DNA from: Agrococcus baldri
Lineage (GTDB): Bacteria; Actinomycetota; Actinomycetes; Actinomycetales; Microbacteriaceae
Direction of reading: 5' to 3'
DNA length: 64,000 nt
Assembly (NCBI GenBank): GCA_900114805.1
Contig: FOZN01000002.1
Coordinates: forward strand, 186,001-250,000
Shown here: one piece after another, positions 1 to 8,819 of the stretch
Numbering within the stretch: position 1 is the stretch's first letter
Layout of the letters: every line of letters begins with the position of its first letter
Position numbers and translations under genes: made by a program
The notes under the pieces: model-generated
The model's input: the letters and a program-made list of their open reading frames with translations, nothing else
The model's database searches: none
Told to the model about the DNA's origin: nothing

Positions 1-474
1 GGTGCCGGACACCTTCGCGCCGCGCTGCAGGTCGAAGGCCCGCAGGCTCTCCCCCAGCTCGACGTGGTCGCGCGCCTCGAAGTCGAACGCGCGCTGCTCG
101 CCGTGGGTGCTGAGGGTGACGAAGTTCTCCTCGCCGCCGGCGGGCACGTCGGGGTGCACGAGGTTGCCGAGCCTCGAGACGGATGCGTCGAAGGCGGCCT
201 CGGCGTCGGTCACGCGAGCCTGCGCATCCTTCACGCCGCCGGCGAGCGCCTTGCCCTGCTCGATGAGCGCCGGGCGCTCCTCCTTCGCGGCCCTGCCGAC
301 CAGCTTGGCGTGCGCGTTCTGCTCGGCGCGCAGGCCCTCGTACTCGGTGATGGCGGCGCGGCGGGCGGCCTCGGCGGCGAGCGCCTCGTCGACGTACGAC
401 ACCGGGTCGCCGCGGCGCTCCTGGCTGGCCTTGACGAGGTCGGGCTGGTCACGCAGCAGCTGAGGATCGATCAC
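1..474 (-). CDS. serS: Seryl-tRNA synthetase, N-terminal part (cut by window edge)
   Basis: Charges tRNA-Ser with serine in the cytoplasm. The visible 158 codons begin MIDPQLLRDQPDLV, the standard start of bacterial SerRS, and continue into the Ala/Glu/Arg-rich helical arm (long antiparallel coiled coil that grips the tRNA-Ser variable arm, about residues 25-110). The catalytic class II domain lies outside the window. I chose GTG at 472-474 because it gives the family N-terminus and because a TAGACT -10 box (481-486) lies 6 bases upstream, implying a leaderless mRNA. It is divergent from the lipid kinase gene. Family assignment is secure; only the 3' part is missing. Confidence 0.93.
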   Translation of the reverse strand, partial: MIDPQLLRDQPDLVKASQERRGDPVSYVDEALAAEAARRAAITEYEGLRAEQNAHAKLVGRAAKEERPALIEQGKALAGGVKDAQARVTDAEAAFDASVSRLGNLVHPDVPAGGEENFVTLSTHGEQRAFDFEARDHVELGESLRAFDLQRGAKVSGT

Positions 475-480
475 GGCACC

Positions 481-486
481 AGTCTA
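481..486 (-). promoter_or_regulatory. -10 box of serS (leaderless)
   Basis: TAGACT on the minus strand, 6 bases before the GTG start. Transcription should begin at or next to the start codon. No clear -35 is visible. Confidence 0.55.
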
Positions 487-545
487 CGAGCGGTCAGGCG
501 GATGCCGTCCCAGGCTCCTCGGGGTCAGCGCCGGGCCGCGCGGGG

Positions 546-551
546 TACGGT
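546..551 (+). promoter_or_regulatory. -10 box of the lipid kinase gene (leaderless)
   Basis: TACGGT, 6 bases before the ATG at 558. Together with the serS box it forms a compact divergent promoter region of about 80 bp. Confidence 0.5.
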
Positions 552-557
552 TCCCCC

Positions 558-1535
558 ATGCGAGCAGGCGTCGTCTTCAATCCGGTCAAGCTGTCGCGCG
601 ACGAGCTCGCGCCGCAGGTCGAGACGGCGCAGCCGCTCGAGTGGTCGGAGCCGGTCTGGTTCGAGACCGACCCGGACGACGGCGGTGAGGCGGCGGTTCG
701 CGCGGCGCTGGACGCCGAGATCGATCTGCTCATCGTGGCCGGCGGCGACGGCACGGTGCGCATCGCGGCAGATCTGATCACCGGCACGACGGTGCCGCTC
801 GCGATCATCCCGGCCGGCACCGGCAATCTGCTCGCCCGCAACCTCGGCATCGATGTGACGAGCCTGCGCACCGCCATGCGCACGGCGTTCGAGGGCGAGG
901 AGCGCGAGATCGACCTGGGCGAGCTCGAGCTCGAGTCGTCCGACGGCACGCGCTCCCGCCACGCCTTCGCGGTGATGGTCGGGTTCGGGCTCGACGCCGA
1001 GATGATCGAGGCGACCGACGAGGAGCTCAAGAAGAAGGTCGGCTGGCTGGCCTACGTCGATGCGGCGGGGCGCGTGATCGCCTCGCTCGACAAGGTGCGC
1101 GTGCAGGTGCGCATGGACAGCCGGCGGACGGTGCGGCAGACGGTCAACACCATGGTGATCGGCAACTGCGGCACCGTCACGAACGGCATCGTGCTGCTGC
1201 CCGACGCGGCGATCGACGACGGCCTGCTCGACATCGCGCTCATCCGCCCGCGCGGCGCGCGCGGCTGGCTGCAGGTGGCCGGCTACATCACCCGCAACAA
1301 CCTGCTGGTGACGAAGCTGCTGCGACGCAGGGGCCACCTCGGCAAGCAGCGCACGGGCGCGGCACTCGGCTACGGGCAGGCGAAGGAGACCGTCGCGCGG
1401 CTGCTCGAGCCGCGCGCCGTGCAGGTCGACGGCGATGTGGTCGGCGACGCGGTGGCGCTGCGTGCGACGATCCGCGAGGACGCGCTGGTGGTGCGGGTGC
1501 CGAAGAAGCGCGCCGGCCGCGGCCCGGCTGTCTGA
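558..1535 (+). CDS. Diacylglycerol/lipid kinase family protein (YegS/DgkB-like)
   Basis: Predicted ATP-dependent lipid kinase of 325 aa, the usual length for the soluble DAGK_cat family. It likely phosphorylates diacylglycerol or a related lipid at the inner membrane face. The nucleotide-binding signature GGDGTVR occurs near residue 63, followed by the second family motif PAGTGNLLARNLGI (about residues 92-105). The C-terminal half is the beta-sandwich domain and ends in a VDGDVVGDAV segment typical of the family. ATG at 558 is supported by the -10 spacing. The serS-dgk-pheA neighbourhood is common in Actinobacteria. The exact lipid substrate cannot be read from sequence. Confidence 0.88.
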   Translation: MRAGVVFNPVKLSRDELAPQVETAQPLEWSEPVWFETDPDDGGEAAVRAALDAEIDLLIVAGGDGTVRIAADLITGTTVPLAIIPAGTGNLLARNLGIDVTSLRTAMRTAFEGEEREIDLGELELESSDGTRSRHAFAVMVGFGLDAEMIEATDEELKKKVGWLAYVDAAGRVIASLDKVRVQVRMDSRRTVRQTVNTMVIGNCGTVTNGIVLLPDAAIDDGLLDIALIRPRGARGWLQVAGYITRNNLLVTKLLRRRGHLGKQRTGAALGYGQAKETVARLLEPRAVQVDGDVVGDAVALRATIREDALVVRVPKKRAGRGPAV

Positions 1536-1559
1536 GCCCGCTCGGCCCTGCTGCTCGGC

Positions 1560-1598
1560 CCTACTGCTCCGGCCTACTGCTCCGGCCTACTGCTCCGG
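1560..1598. repeat. Three tandem copies of a 13-bp unit spanning the pheA stop codon
   Basis: The unit cctactgctccgg occurs three times without change at 1560-1572, 1573-1585 and 1586-1598, with a degenerate copy just before. On the minus strand each unit carries GAGCAGTAG, so the pheA stop codon and last codons are triplicated. It lies between the convergent lipid kinase and pheA genes. Confidence 0.9.
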
Positions 1599-2528
1599 CT
1601 CGCCGGCCAGCAGCCCGCGCAGCCAGTCGCGGGCATCCTCGAACGAGGCGTCCGTGTAGCGGCGCTCGACCTCGCTGCGCTGGCCGTCAGCGCGCGGGTA
1701 CGAGCCGAGGAACGTCACCTTCGGTGAGAAGCGCTTGAGGCCCAGCAGCGCATCCGCCACCCGCTCGTCGCGGATGTGCCCGCTCGCGTCCATCACGAAG
1801 CGGTAGCGGCCGAGTCGGTCGCCGATGGGGCGCGACTGGATGAGCGAGAGGTTGACGCCGCGGGTCGCGAACTGCTCGAGCATGTCGAGCAGCATGCCCG
1901 CCTCGTCGCTCGGCAGCTCGACCACGAGGCTCGTCTTGTCGGCGCCGGTGGGCTCGCCCGGAGCGCCCGCGCGACCGACGAACAGGAACCGGGTCACCGC
2001 ATCCGCGTTGTCGCCGATGCGGTCGGCCAGCACCTCGAGGCCATCGACCCAGTGGCCGATCGTGGGGGTCGACAGCGCCGCCTGCGCTGCGCCGCCGCCC
2101 ACCAGCTCGGCGGCGGCGGTGACGTTGGAGGCGGCCGGCAGGTGGGCCCGGCCGGGCAGCTCGCGCTGCAGCCAGCCGGTGCACTGCGCCCAGGCGACCG
2201 GGTGCGCGGCGATCACCGTGATGTCCTCGAGGCGCGTGCCGGCGGGGGCGACCAGCGAGAAGTTCACGCTCACCACGTGCTCGGAGAGGATGCGCAGCCC
2301 GGGGATCGCCGCGAGCGCGTCCTGCGCGGCGGTGACGCCGCCCTCGATGGAGTTCTCGATCGCGATCATGGCGGCGTCGCTGCGGCCCTCGGCGACGGCG
2401 GTGAGCGCCTCGGCGACGTTCGCGACCGGCACCCGCTCGGCGTCCTCGAGCCCGGGCACCTGCTCGAGCGCGGCCTCGGTGAACGTGCCGCGAGGGCCGA
2501 GGAAGGTGACGACGCGCGGCTGGCTCAT
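1587..2528 (-). CDS. pheA: Prephenate dehydratase
   Basis: Converts prephenate to phenylpyruvate, the committed step of phenylalanine synthesis. The 313-aa protein starts with [15 protein letters not shown], the canonical N-terminus of the PDT domain (about 1-190). It has the catalytic-region TRF motif in [10 protein letters not shown] near residue 180, and a C-terminal ACT domain (about 200-290) carrying the [18 protein letters not shown] element of Phe feedback inhibition. There is no fused chorismate mutase; a separate one lies at 47310-47600. The start is supported by a -10 box 7 bases upstream. The stop codon lies inside a 13-bp tandem repeat, and the next repeat copies lie beyond it untranslated. 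Confidence 0.96.
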   Translation of the reverse strand: MSQPRVVTFLGPRGTFTEAALEQVPGLEDAERVPVANVAEALTAVAEGRSDAAMIAIENSIEGGVTAAQDALAAIPGLRILSEHVVSVNFSLVAPAGTRLEDITVIAAHPVAWAQCTGWLQRELPGRAHLPAASNVTAAAELVGGGAAQAALSTPTIGHWVDGLEVLADRIGDNADAVTRFLFVGRAGAPGEPTGADKTSLVVELPSDEAGMLLDMLEQFATRGVNLSLIQSRPIGDRLGRYRFVMDASGHIRDERVADALLGLKRFSPKVTFLGSYPRADGQRSEVERRYTDASFEDARDWLRGLLAGEPEQ

Positions 2529-2535
2529 GGATGCC

Positions 2536-2541
2536 AGCCTA
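2536..2541 (-). promoter_or_regulatory. -10 box of pheA (leaderless)
   Basis: TAGGCT on the minus strand, 7 bases before the pheA ATG at 2528. No -35 is obvious. Confidence 0.5.
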
Positions 2542-2593
2542 CGGCCGTGCGCACGCCCTGCCGCCGCTGAGCCACGGGTGCTTGGATGGGGCC

Positions 2594-4243
2594 ATGAGCA
2601 GAGCAGGCACGACCGCCCAGCCCCAGGACCTCATCGATCTCGCCGCCCTCGAGCGCGCGTACTTCGAGCTCGTGCCCGACGTGGCGAACCCCGACCAGGC
2701 GGTGGCGTTCGGCACCAGCGGCCACCGCGGCAGCGCCCTCGACACCGCCTTCAACGAGACGCACATCCTGGCGATCACGCAGGCGATCTGCGAGTACCGC
2801 GCCGACCAGGGCATCACCGGGCCGCTCTTCATCGGCCGCGACACGCACGCGCTCTCGCTGCCCGCCGAGCGCACGGCGCTCGAGGTGCTGGTCGCCAACG
2901 GCGTCAGGGTGACGGCGGATGCGCGGGGCTCGGTGACGCCGACCCCGGCCGTCTCGCGCGCCATCCTCGACTACAACCGGGACGCATCCGCCAGTGACGG
3001 ACGGCAGAGCGACCGAGCCGACGGGATCGTCGTCACGCCGAGCCACAACCCGCCCCGCGACGGCGGCTTCAAGTACAACCCGCCGCACGGCGGGCCTGCC
3101 GACTCAGATGCGACGGGCTGGATCGCGAAGCGCGCGAACGAGCTGATCGCTGGCGGCCTCGAGGGCGTGCGACGGGTCGCCGTGGAGGGCTCGAGCGACA
3201 GCCGCGTCGAGCTGTACGACTTCCGCGAGGAGTACGTGAAGGGGCTCGGCCGGGTCATCGACTTCGAGGCGATCAAGGCCGCTGGCATCAGGATCGGCGC
3301 CGACCCGCTGGGCGGCGCGGCGGTCGAGTACTACGGCGCGATCGCCGAGCGGTACGGCATCGACCTGACCGTCACGAACCCCACGGTCGACGCCACCTGG
3401 GCGTTCATGACGCTCGACTGGGACGAGAAGATCCGCATGGACTGCTCGAGCCCGAACGCGATGGCCTCGGTGCTCGCGCGCAAGGACGAGTTCGACATCC
3501 TCACCGGCAACGACGCCGACGCCGACCGGCACGGCATCGTCACGCCCGACGGCGGGCTGATGAACCCCAACCACTTCCTCGCCGTCGCGATCGAGTACCT
3601 CTACGCGCACCGGCCGGGCTGGCGCGCCGACGCCGCCATCGGCAAGACGCTGGTCTCCTCGTCGATGATCGACCGGGTGGCGGATGCGCTCGGTCGCCGC
3701 CTGTGGGAGGTGCCGGTCGGGTTCAAGTGGTTCGTGCCCGGCCTGCTCGACGGCTCCGTCGGCTTCGGCGGCGAGGAGAGCGCCGGCGCCTCGTTCCTGC
3801 AGCTGGACGGCACGGTCTGGACGACGGACAAGGACGGCATCCTGCTGTGCCTGCTGGCCTCGGAGATCCGTGCGGTGACGGGCAAGTCGCCCTCGCAGCT
3901 GTACGGCGAGCTGACCGAGCGCTTCGGCGCGCCCGTCTACGAGCGGGTGGATGCGCCGGCGACGCGGGAGCAGAAGGCGCGGCTCGGCAAGCTCACGGGC
4001 GACGCGGTGACGGCGACCTCGCTGGCCGGCGACCCGATCGTGGCGAAGCTGACCGAGGCGCCCGGCAATGGCGCTGCGATCGGCGGGCTGAAGGTCGTCA
4101 CCGAGCGCGCCTGGTTCGCCGCGCGGCCGTCGGGCACCGAGGACGTCTACAAGATCTATGCCGAGTCGTTCGTGGGCGCCGACCACCTGCGCGAGGTGCA
4201 GGCCGAGGCGAAGGCGATCGTCGATGCGGCCCTCGCTGGTTGA
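2594..4243 (+). CDS. pgm: Phosphoglucomutase (alpha-D-glucose phosphate-specific)
   Basis: Interconverts glucose 1-phosphate and glucose 6-phosphate for glycogen and envelope sugar metabolism. The 549-aa length matches bacterial Pgm. It shows the FGTSGHRG substrate-loop motif near residue 39, the catalytic phosphoserine loop [13 protein letters not shown] (about residue 144), the Mg2+ loop [10 protein letters not shown] (about 306), a sugar-binding GGEESAG motif (about 394), and the phosphate-binding end [16 protein letters not shown]. The reading frame is open further upstream, but ATG at 2594 gives the normal N-terminus ([16 protein letters not shown]), and a weak -10-like TTGGAT sits 6 bases before it. 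A strong hairpin follows the stop codon immediately. Confidence 0.96.
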   Translation: MSRAGTTAQPQDLIDLAALERAYFELVPDVANPDQAVAFGTSGHRGSALDTAFNETHILAITQAICEYRADQGITGPLFIGRDTHALSLPAERTALEVLVANGVRVTADARGSVTPTPAVSRAILDYNRDASASDGRQSDRADGIVVTPSHNPPRDGGFKYNPPHGGPADSDATGWIAKRANELIAGGLEGVRRVAVEGSSDSRVELYDFREEYVKGLGRVIDFEAIKAAGIRIGADPLGGAAVEYYGAIAERYGIDLTVTNPTVDATWAFMTLDWDEKIRMDCSSPNAMASVLARKDEFDILTGNDADADRHGIVTPDGGLMNPNHFLAVAIEYLYAHRPGWRADAAIGKTLVSSSMIDRVADALGRRLWEVPVGFKWFVPGLLDGSVGFGGEESAGASFLQLDGTVWTTDKDGILLCLLASEIRAVTGKSPSQLYGELTERFGAPVYERVDAPATREQKARLGKLTGDAVTATSLAGDPIVAKLTEAPGNGAAIGGLKVVTERAWFAARPSGTEDVYKIYAESFVGADHLREVQAEAKAIVDAALAG

Positions 4244-4266
4244 CGGAGGCCCGGCGGGCCTCCGTC
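4242..4266 (+). terminator. Hairpin terminator of pgm
   Basis: GACGGAGGCCC, a 3-base loop (ggc), and the exact complement GGGCCTCCGTC. It begins within the pgm stop codon. No U-tract follows, as is common in GC-rich actinobacteria. Confidence 0.7.
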
Positions 4267-4329
4267 GCGAGGGCCGCCGAGCGCGCAGCGCGAGGATCGC
4301 TGGTTGACGCGCCGCCCGCCAGCCCACTG

Positions 4330-4393
4330 ACCGGTGGAGCAGACCGCGACCAGTGGAGCGGCTGGACCACCGGTGGCAGGTAACTCCACCGGT
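4330..4393. repeat. Nested inverted repeat between convergent pgm and capA
   Basis: ACCGGTGGAG (4330-4339) pairs perfectly with CTCCACCGGT (4384-4393). Inside the loop, CCAGTGG and CCACCGG form a second imperfect stem, and CCACCGGTGG is itself palindromic. It lies 40-100 bp beyond the capA stop and could end capA transcription. Its two-stem layout resembles the 58- and 61-bp repeat families elsewhere in the window, but the sequence differs. Confidence 0.6.
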
Positions 4394-4431
4394 CGGCGAG
4401 TCGTCGGGCCGGCGCGCGGCGTGGTCGGAGG

Positions 4432-5670
4432 TCAATCCTCGAACGAGTCGGTGACGATCCGCACGTCGGGACCCAGCGCATCCGTCACCAGCTGCATCCC
4501 CGACTCGACCGTCAGCTCGTTCCGCCAGGCCGACCGCGTGATCGGCTCGGCGGCGTCGACCAGCGGGTGCAGCTGCAGATTGCGCCGGTTGACCCACTGC
4601 CCGTTCGCGAACTGCGCCGGCGTCAGGTCGAAGTGCATGTAGATCGGCACGGCGGCCGGGTCGACCACCTCGATCTCGCCGCCCGGCAGCCCGACGAGCT
4701 CGAACTGCGCCACCGCGCTCACCACCCGCGGGATCGCCATCTGCGTCGTCACCGAGTTGCCGAGCGAGTAGTAGACGAACGCGCGCGAGCCGTCCTCGCG
4801 CGTCAGCCACTCCGCCTCCTGCAGCACGTGCGGGTGCGTGCCGAGGATGACGTCGGCGCCCAGCTCGGCCAGCCGCTGCGCCTGCTCGCGCTGCCGCTCG
4901 TTGACCGTGCCCGAGTACTCGTCACCCCAGTGCACCGCGACGATGGTGGCGTCGGCGGACTCCTCCGCCTCGGCCAGCTGCGTCTCCACCAGCGGATCGT
5001 CCAGCCAGGTGACGGCGTGGTCGCCGGTGGGGGTGTTCGAGAGGTCGACGAAGTTGAGGAACGCGACCGTGAGGGCCGTGCCGTCGTCGCCGGCGATGAC
5101 GGTGGTCGGCACCTCGGCCTGCTCGGCCTCGGAGCGGAAGGCGCCGTGGATCAGCAGCGGGTCGAGCCCGTCCCACACCTCGCGCGTGCGGTCGATGCCC
5201 TCCTGGCCGCGGTCGAAGGTGTGGTTGTTGCCGAGCCCGATGGTGTTGCAGCCGGCGTCGGCGATGCCCTCGGCGAACTCGACCGGCGCGTTGAACGCCG
5301 GGAAGTACGTCAGTCCCATCTCGACGCCCCCGCTGGGCGCCTCCTGGTTGCAGTAGACGAGATCGCTGTCGGCCCAGATCGGCCGCGCCGCATCCCAGAA
5401 GTGCCCGTACTCGTAGGTGCCGTCGGGCTGCAGCGCGTCGGCGGTCACCGAGTCGTGCGGCAGGATGTCGCCCATCGCGCTCACCGCGACGGTCACCGGC
5501 TCCGGCGTCGGGGTGGGGGTGGCGGATGCGCTGGGCTCGGCCGCGGGGTCGCTGGCACCGGGGTCGGTCGCACCGGGCGTCGGGTCGAGCGCGCCCTGCT
5601 GGCAGCCGGTCAGCAGCAGGATGCCCAGCGCGGCAACGCCCAGCAGCCGCGGCGCTCGGAGCTGCCGCAT
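4432..5670 (-). CDS. CapA-family lipoprotein (poly-gamma-glutamate capsule type metallophosphatase fold)
   Basis: A 412-aa secreted protein. Its N-terminal signal ends in a lipobox (LLTGC near residue 20), so it is probably a membrane-anchored lipoprotein. A Pro/Thr/Ala-rich linker (about 25-65) follows, then a CapA/PGA_cap domain beginning SAMGDILPHDSV. Conserved features include NNHTFDRGQEGIDRT, a VHWGDEY metal-ligand segment, and ILGTHPHVLQ near residue 280. CapA proteins act in capsular poly-gamma-glutamate export or attachment, but many actinobacterial members lack capB/capC and have no proven role; none are seen here. The start overlaps the stop of the upstream Gly/Ser-rich gene (TGATG), so the two are probably translationally coupled. 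Confidence 0.85.
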   Translation of the reverse strand: MRQLRAPRLLGVAALGILLLTGCQQGALDPTPGATDPGASDPAAEPSASATPTPTPEPVTVAVSAMGDILPHDSVTADALQPDGTYEYGHFWDAARPIWADSDLVYCNQEAPSGGVEMGLTYFPAFNAPVEFAEGIADAGCNTIGLGNNHTFDRGQEGIDRTREVWDGLDPLLIHGAFRSEAEQAEVPTTVIAGDDGTALTVAFLNFVDLSNTPTGDHAVTWLDDPLVETQLAEAEESADATIVAVHWGDEYSGTVNERQREQAQRLAELGADVILGTHPHVLQEAEWLTREDGSRAFVYYSLGNSVTTQMAIPRVVSAVAQFELVGLPGGEIEVVDPAAVPIYMHFDLTPAQFANGQWVNRRNLQLHPLVDAAEPITRSAWRNELTVESGMQLVTDALGPDVRIVTDSFED

Positions 5671-5972
5671 CAGGCGTTCGCCATGGCGATGTAGATGACC
5701 ACCAGGATCACGATGACGACGAGCGTCATGCCCCAGTCGCCGGCCGTGCGCGGCCCACCGCCGCTGCTGCGGTGCGATCTGCTCGAGCTCGAGCCCCGGT
5801 TCCAGCTGCTCGAGCCGCTCGAGCGGCGTGAGCTGCTCGAACCGCCGAAGAAGCCGCCGCCGCCCGACCGCGACCCGCCGCCGAAGAAGCTGCGGGAGCC
5901 GCCGCTCGAGCGGAAGCCTCCGCCGCCGCCGCTGCGCGAGCCGCCGCTCTTGAATCCGCCCATCTTCGCCAT
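5670..5972 (-). CDS. Gly/Ser/Arg-rich small membrane protein, function unknown
   Basis: A 100-aa protein I do not recognise. Residues 3-75 are almost entirely Gly, Ser, Arg and Phe in SGGG/RSSGG-type runs. A single hydrophobic helix (about 80-97, LVVIVILVVIYIAMA) ends the protein, so it looks like a tail-anchored protein with a disordered basic domain. It begins 24 bp after the vanY stop and its TGA overlaps the capA ATG, making it the middle gene of a vanY-orf-capA operon of envelope proteins. A second in-frame ATG three codons in is an alternative start. The lack of frameshifts and the tight coupling argue that it is expressed. Confidence 0.7.
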   Translation of the reverse strand: MAKMGGFKSGGSRSGGGGGFRSSGGSRSFFGGGSRSGGGGFFGGSSSSRRSSGSSSWNRGSSSSRSHRSSGGGPRTAGDWGMTLVVIVILVVIYIAMANA

Positions 5973-5996
5973 GCAGGCAGAGTATCGGGCGACGCC

Positions 5997-6836
5997 TCAG
6001 CCGTAGTTCGGCGCGTGGCCCGCCCCCAGGAACTCCTCGTAGGTGGCGATGCCCTGATCGTGCATCGCGCTCGCGACCTCGACACCCACGAAGCGCAGGT
6101 GCCACGGCTCCCACTCGTAGCCGGTGATGCCCTCGAGCCCGCGCGGGTATCGCACGATGAAGCCCTGCTGCCAGGCGTTCTCGGCGATCCAGCGGCCGGC
6201 GGCGGTGTCGCCGAAGCAGGTGTTGAGGCGGCACTGCCCGCCGGTGCCCACGACGTCCACGGCGAGACCGGTCTGGTGCTCGCTGTGGCCGGGCCGCGCG
6301 CTCGTCGTGTCAGCCTCGGCCTGCCCCCACCGGGCGACGTAGTTGTTGTACAGCCCCGTCTGGGTCGCGTAGCTGCGGTACGACGAGAAGACGTGCACGC
6401 CCTCGCCGATCGCCGCCCGCATGGCAGTCGACAGCCCGGCCAGCGCGGCGTCGGTCTCGGGCCGCACGGTCTCGTCGCCGTCCTGGGCGATCGAGACGCT
6501 CACGAGCTGCGGCACGTAGTCGGCCGGCTGCAGCGGGTTGCGCTTGTTGACCAGCACCTGCGCGCTGCTCGCGGGCCCGGCGTCGAAGCCGCTCGGCGGC
6601 CCCTGCTGGTCGGTGCCGGGCTCCGGCTCGGGCTCGGGCTCGGTCTCGGGCGGCGAGACAGTGGTGACCGGCGCCGGGGTCGGCGTGCCGCTCGGCACCG
6701 CGCTCGGCGTGGGCGCGGGCGTCGGCGCCTGCGAGGTGACGGTGGGCTCGGCGGTCTCCGGGGGTTCCGGCGCGACCGGCTCGGCACAGCCGGCCAGCAC
6801 GAGGACGGCGGCCATCGCCACCAGAAGTCTGCGCAT
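5997..6836 (-). CDS. D-alanyl-D-alanine carboxypeptidase, VanY/LAS family lipoprotein
   Basis: A 279-aa secreted zinc peptidase predicted to trim the terminal D-Ala of peptidoglycan stem peptides. The N-terminus has a signal with a lipobox (VLAGC, about residues 16-20). A long Pro/Thr/Glu-rich linker (about 22-80) follows, then the VanY domain. Zinc and catalytic motifs are intact: SARPGHSEHQTGLAVDV (His and Asp ligands) and EPWHLRFVG (catalytic Glu and His ligand). ATG at 6836 places the signal peptide correctly, and a -10-like CACGAT lies 6 bases upstream, although the frame is open far upstream. It is the first gene of the operon with the Gly/Ser-rich protein and CapA, suggesting a joint cell-wall role. 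Confidence 0.9.
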   Translation of the reverse strand: MRRLLVAMAAVLVLAGCAEPVAPEPPETAEPTVTSQAPTPAPTPSAVPSGTPTPAPVTTVSPPETEPEPEPEPGTDQQGPPSGFDAGPASSAQVLVNKRNPLQPADYVPQLVSVSIAQDGDETVRPETDAALAGLSTAMRAAIGEGVHVFSSYRSYATQTGLYNNYVARWGQAEADTTSARPGHSEHQTGLAVDVVGTGGQCRLNTCFGDTAAGRWIAENAWQQGFIVRYPRGLEGITGYEWEPWHLRFVGVEVASAMHDQGIATYEEFLGAGHAPNYG

Positions 6837-6917
6837 CGTTCCATCGTGCCATCTCCCGCCTGCGAGCACGTGCTCGCGCACGGCGCCGATGTCGGGTAGT
6901 GTTGGCAGGTCATTCGC

Positions 6918-8747
6918 TTGGCTAACGACCCGACCCAGAATGGAACCCTCTTGACCCAGCGCGAACCGCGCCCCGCCGGCCCCTCGCAGCCCGACGCATC
7001 CGCCCCCCTCATGACCCGCCGCCAGATCACGCTCGTGATCGTCGGCCTGATGATCTCGATGTTCCTGTCGTCGGTGTCGCAGACGGTCGTCGGCACCTCG
7101 ATGCGCACGATCGCCGACAATCTGCACGGGCTCGACCTGCAGGTGTGGGTCGTGACGGCGTTCCTGATCGTGTCGACGATCGTCACGCCCATCTACGGCA
7201 AGCTCAGCGACATCTTCGGCCGCCGGCCGCTGTTCCTGATCGCGATCGTGCTGTTCCTGGTGGGCTCGATCGCCTGCTCGTTCGCGCAGGACATGGTGCA
7301 GCTCGCCGCCTTCCGAGCCCTCCAGGGCCTCGGCGCCGGCGGCCTGATGTCGCTGCCGATGACGATCATGGCCGACGTGCTCAACCCCAGGGAGCGCGCG
7401 AAGTACCAGGGCTACTTCCTGGCGGTGTTCGGCGTCTCGTCCATCCTCGGACCGCTCATCGGCGGCGTGCTCGCGGGTGCGCCCGAGATCCTGTGGCTCG
7501 ACGGCTGGCGCTGGGTGTTCCTGTTCAACCTGCCGATCGGCGTCGTCGCGGTCTGGATGGTCTTCCGGTTCCTGCACCTGCCCGCGCACCACGAGCGCGT
7601 GAGGATCGACTGGTGGGGTGCGGCGCTGCTGGTGGTCGGCGTCGTGCCGCTGCTGCTGGTCGGCGAGCAGGGCCGCGAGTGGGGCTGGCTCTCCCCCGCC
7701 GCCATCGTCTGCTACGCCGTCGGCTTCATCGGCATCGCGCTGTTCATCTGGGTCGAGCGCCGGATGGGCGACGCTGCGCTCATCCCACTGCACCTGTTCC
7801 GCTCGAGCACCTTCTCGATGGCGACGATGCTGGGCGTGTTCACCGGCTTCGGCATGTTCGCGGCCATGATGCTCATCCCCTTCGTGCTCCAGATCGTGCA
7901 CGGCATGAACCCCACCGAGGCGGGCTTCGCCACGCTGCCGATGATCCTCGGCCTCATGATCGCCTCGATCGGCTCGGGCCAGATCATCGCCCGCACCGGC
8001 AGGTACCGGCTGTTCCCGGTCGTCGGGCTCGGCATCATGGCCGTCGGCTACGGGGTGCTCGTCACGCTCTCCTACGACAGCCCGCTGTGGGCACTGCTGC
8101 TGGCGCAGCTGCTGATCGGCCTCGGCCTCGGTCAGCTCATGCAGACGCTGACGATCGCCTCGCAGAACGCCGTGCGGGCGAAGGACATGGGCGTGGCGAC
8201 GAGCGCCGCCACCTTCTTCCGGCAGCTCGGCGGCACGGCCGGCGTGGCGGTCGCGTTCTCGCTGCTGTTCTCACGGCTGCCGGAGACGCTGCGCGACTCC
8301 TTCTCGCGGCCAGACCTGCGCGCCGACATGGCGGCGGCGCTCGAGGACCCGGCCGTGCTCGCCGATCCCGGCAACGAGCGCATCCTCGACGTGCTGCAGC
8401 ACCCCGAGCAGATCGGCGGCGCGCTGAACTCCGACTCGTCGTTCCTCAACAGCGCCGACCCGAGGCTGGCCGCGCCGTTCCTCGACGGCTTCAACACCGC
8501 CACGCTCATGCCCTTCTGGGTGGCGCTCGCCACGATCAGCGTGGCGTTCGTGCTCGCGATCTTCTTCAAGGCGCCGCCGCTGCGTCAGAAGTCGGCGATG
8601 GAGGAGACGATGGAGGAGCGCGCTCGCATCGCGCAGCTGGAGGCGGATGCGTCGGCCCCGGGCTCGTACGCTCCTCCCGTCACGACGTCGTCGATGCGGA
8701 TCGTGCAGCCGAGCGGCGGGACCGAAGGGTCGCATCGCGGATCCTGA
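6918..8747 (+). CDS. MFS multidrug exporter, DHA2 (14-TM) family
   Basis: A proton-driven drug exporter of about 609 aa with 14 predicted transmembrane helices. It has the family motif A loop GKLSDIFGRRPLF after TM2 and the motif C region GPLIGGVLAGAP in TM5. It resembles EmrB/QacA-type proteins. A soluble tail of about 45 residues follows the last helix. The start is uncertain: TTG at 6918, TTG at 6951 (MTQREPRP...) and ATG at 7011 are all in frame and upstream of TM1. A TAGTGT -10 box at 6897-6902 would allow either TTG. No adjacent TetR or MarR regulator is present. Substrates cannot be predicted. Confidence 0.88.
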   Translation: MANDPTQNGTLLTQREPRPAGPSQPDASAPLMTRRQITLVIVGLMISMFLSSVSQTVVGTSMRTIADNLHGLDLQVWVVTAFLIVSTIVTPIYGKLSDIFGRRPLFLIAIVLFLVGSIACSFAQDMVQLAAFRALQGLGAGGLMSLPMTIMADVLNPRERAKYQGYFLAVFGVSSILGPLIGGVLAGAPEILWLDGWRWVFLFNLPIGVVAVWMVFRFLHLPAHHERVRIDWWGAALLVVGVVPLLLVGEQGREWGWLSPAAIVCYAVGFIGIALFIWVERRMGDAALIPLHLFRSSTFSMATMLGVFTGFGMFAAMMLIPFVLQIVHGMNPTEAGFATLPMILGLMIASIGSGQIIARTGRYRLFPVVGLGIMAVGYGVLVTLSYDSPLWALLLAQLLIGLGLGQLMQTLTIASQNAVRAKDMGVATSAATFFRQLGGTAGVAVAFSLLFSRLPETLRDSFSRPDLRADMAAALEDPAVLADPGNERILDVLQHPEQIGGALNSDSSFLNSADPRLAAPFLDGFNTATLMPFWVALATISVAFVLAIFFKAPPLRQKSAMEETMEERARIAQLEADASAPGSYAPPVTTSSMRIVQPSGGTEGSHRGS

Positions 8748-8819
8748 GTGCGCACCCAGGATCGAGGCGTACGTTCTGTACCCCGGAGCGATCGCTCCCA
8801 TCGATCAAGGAGGTTGGGC

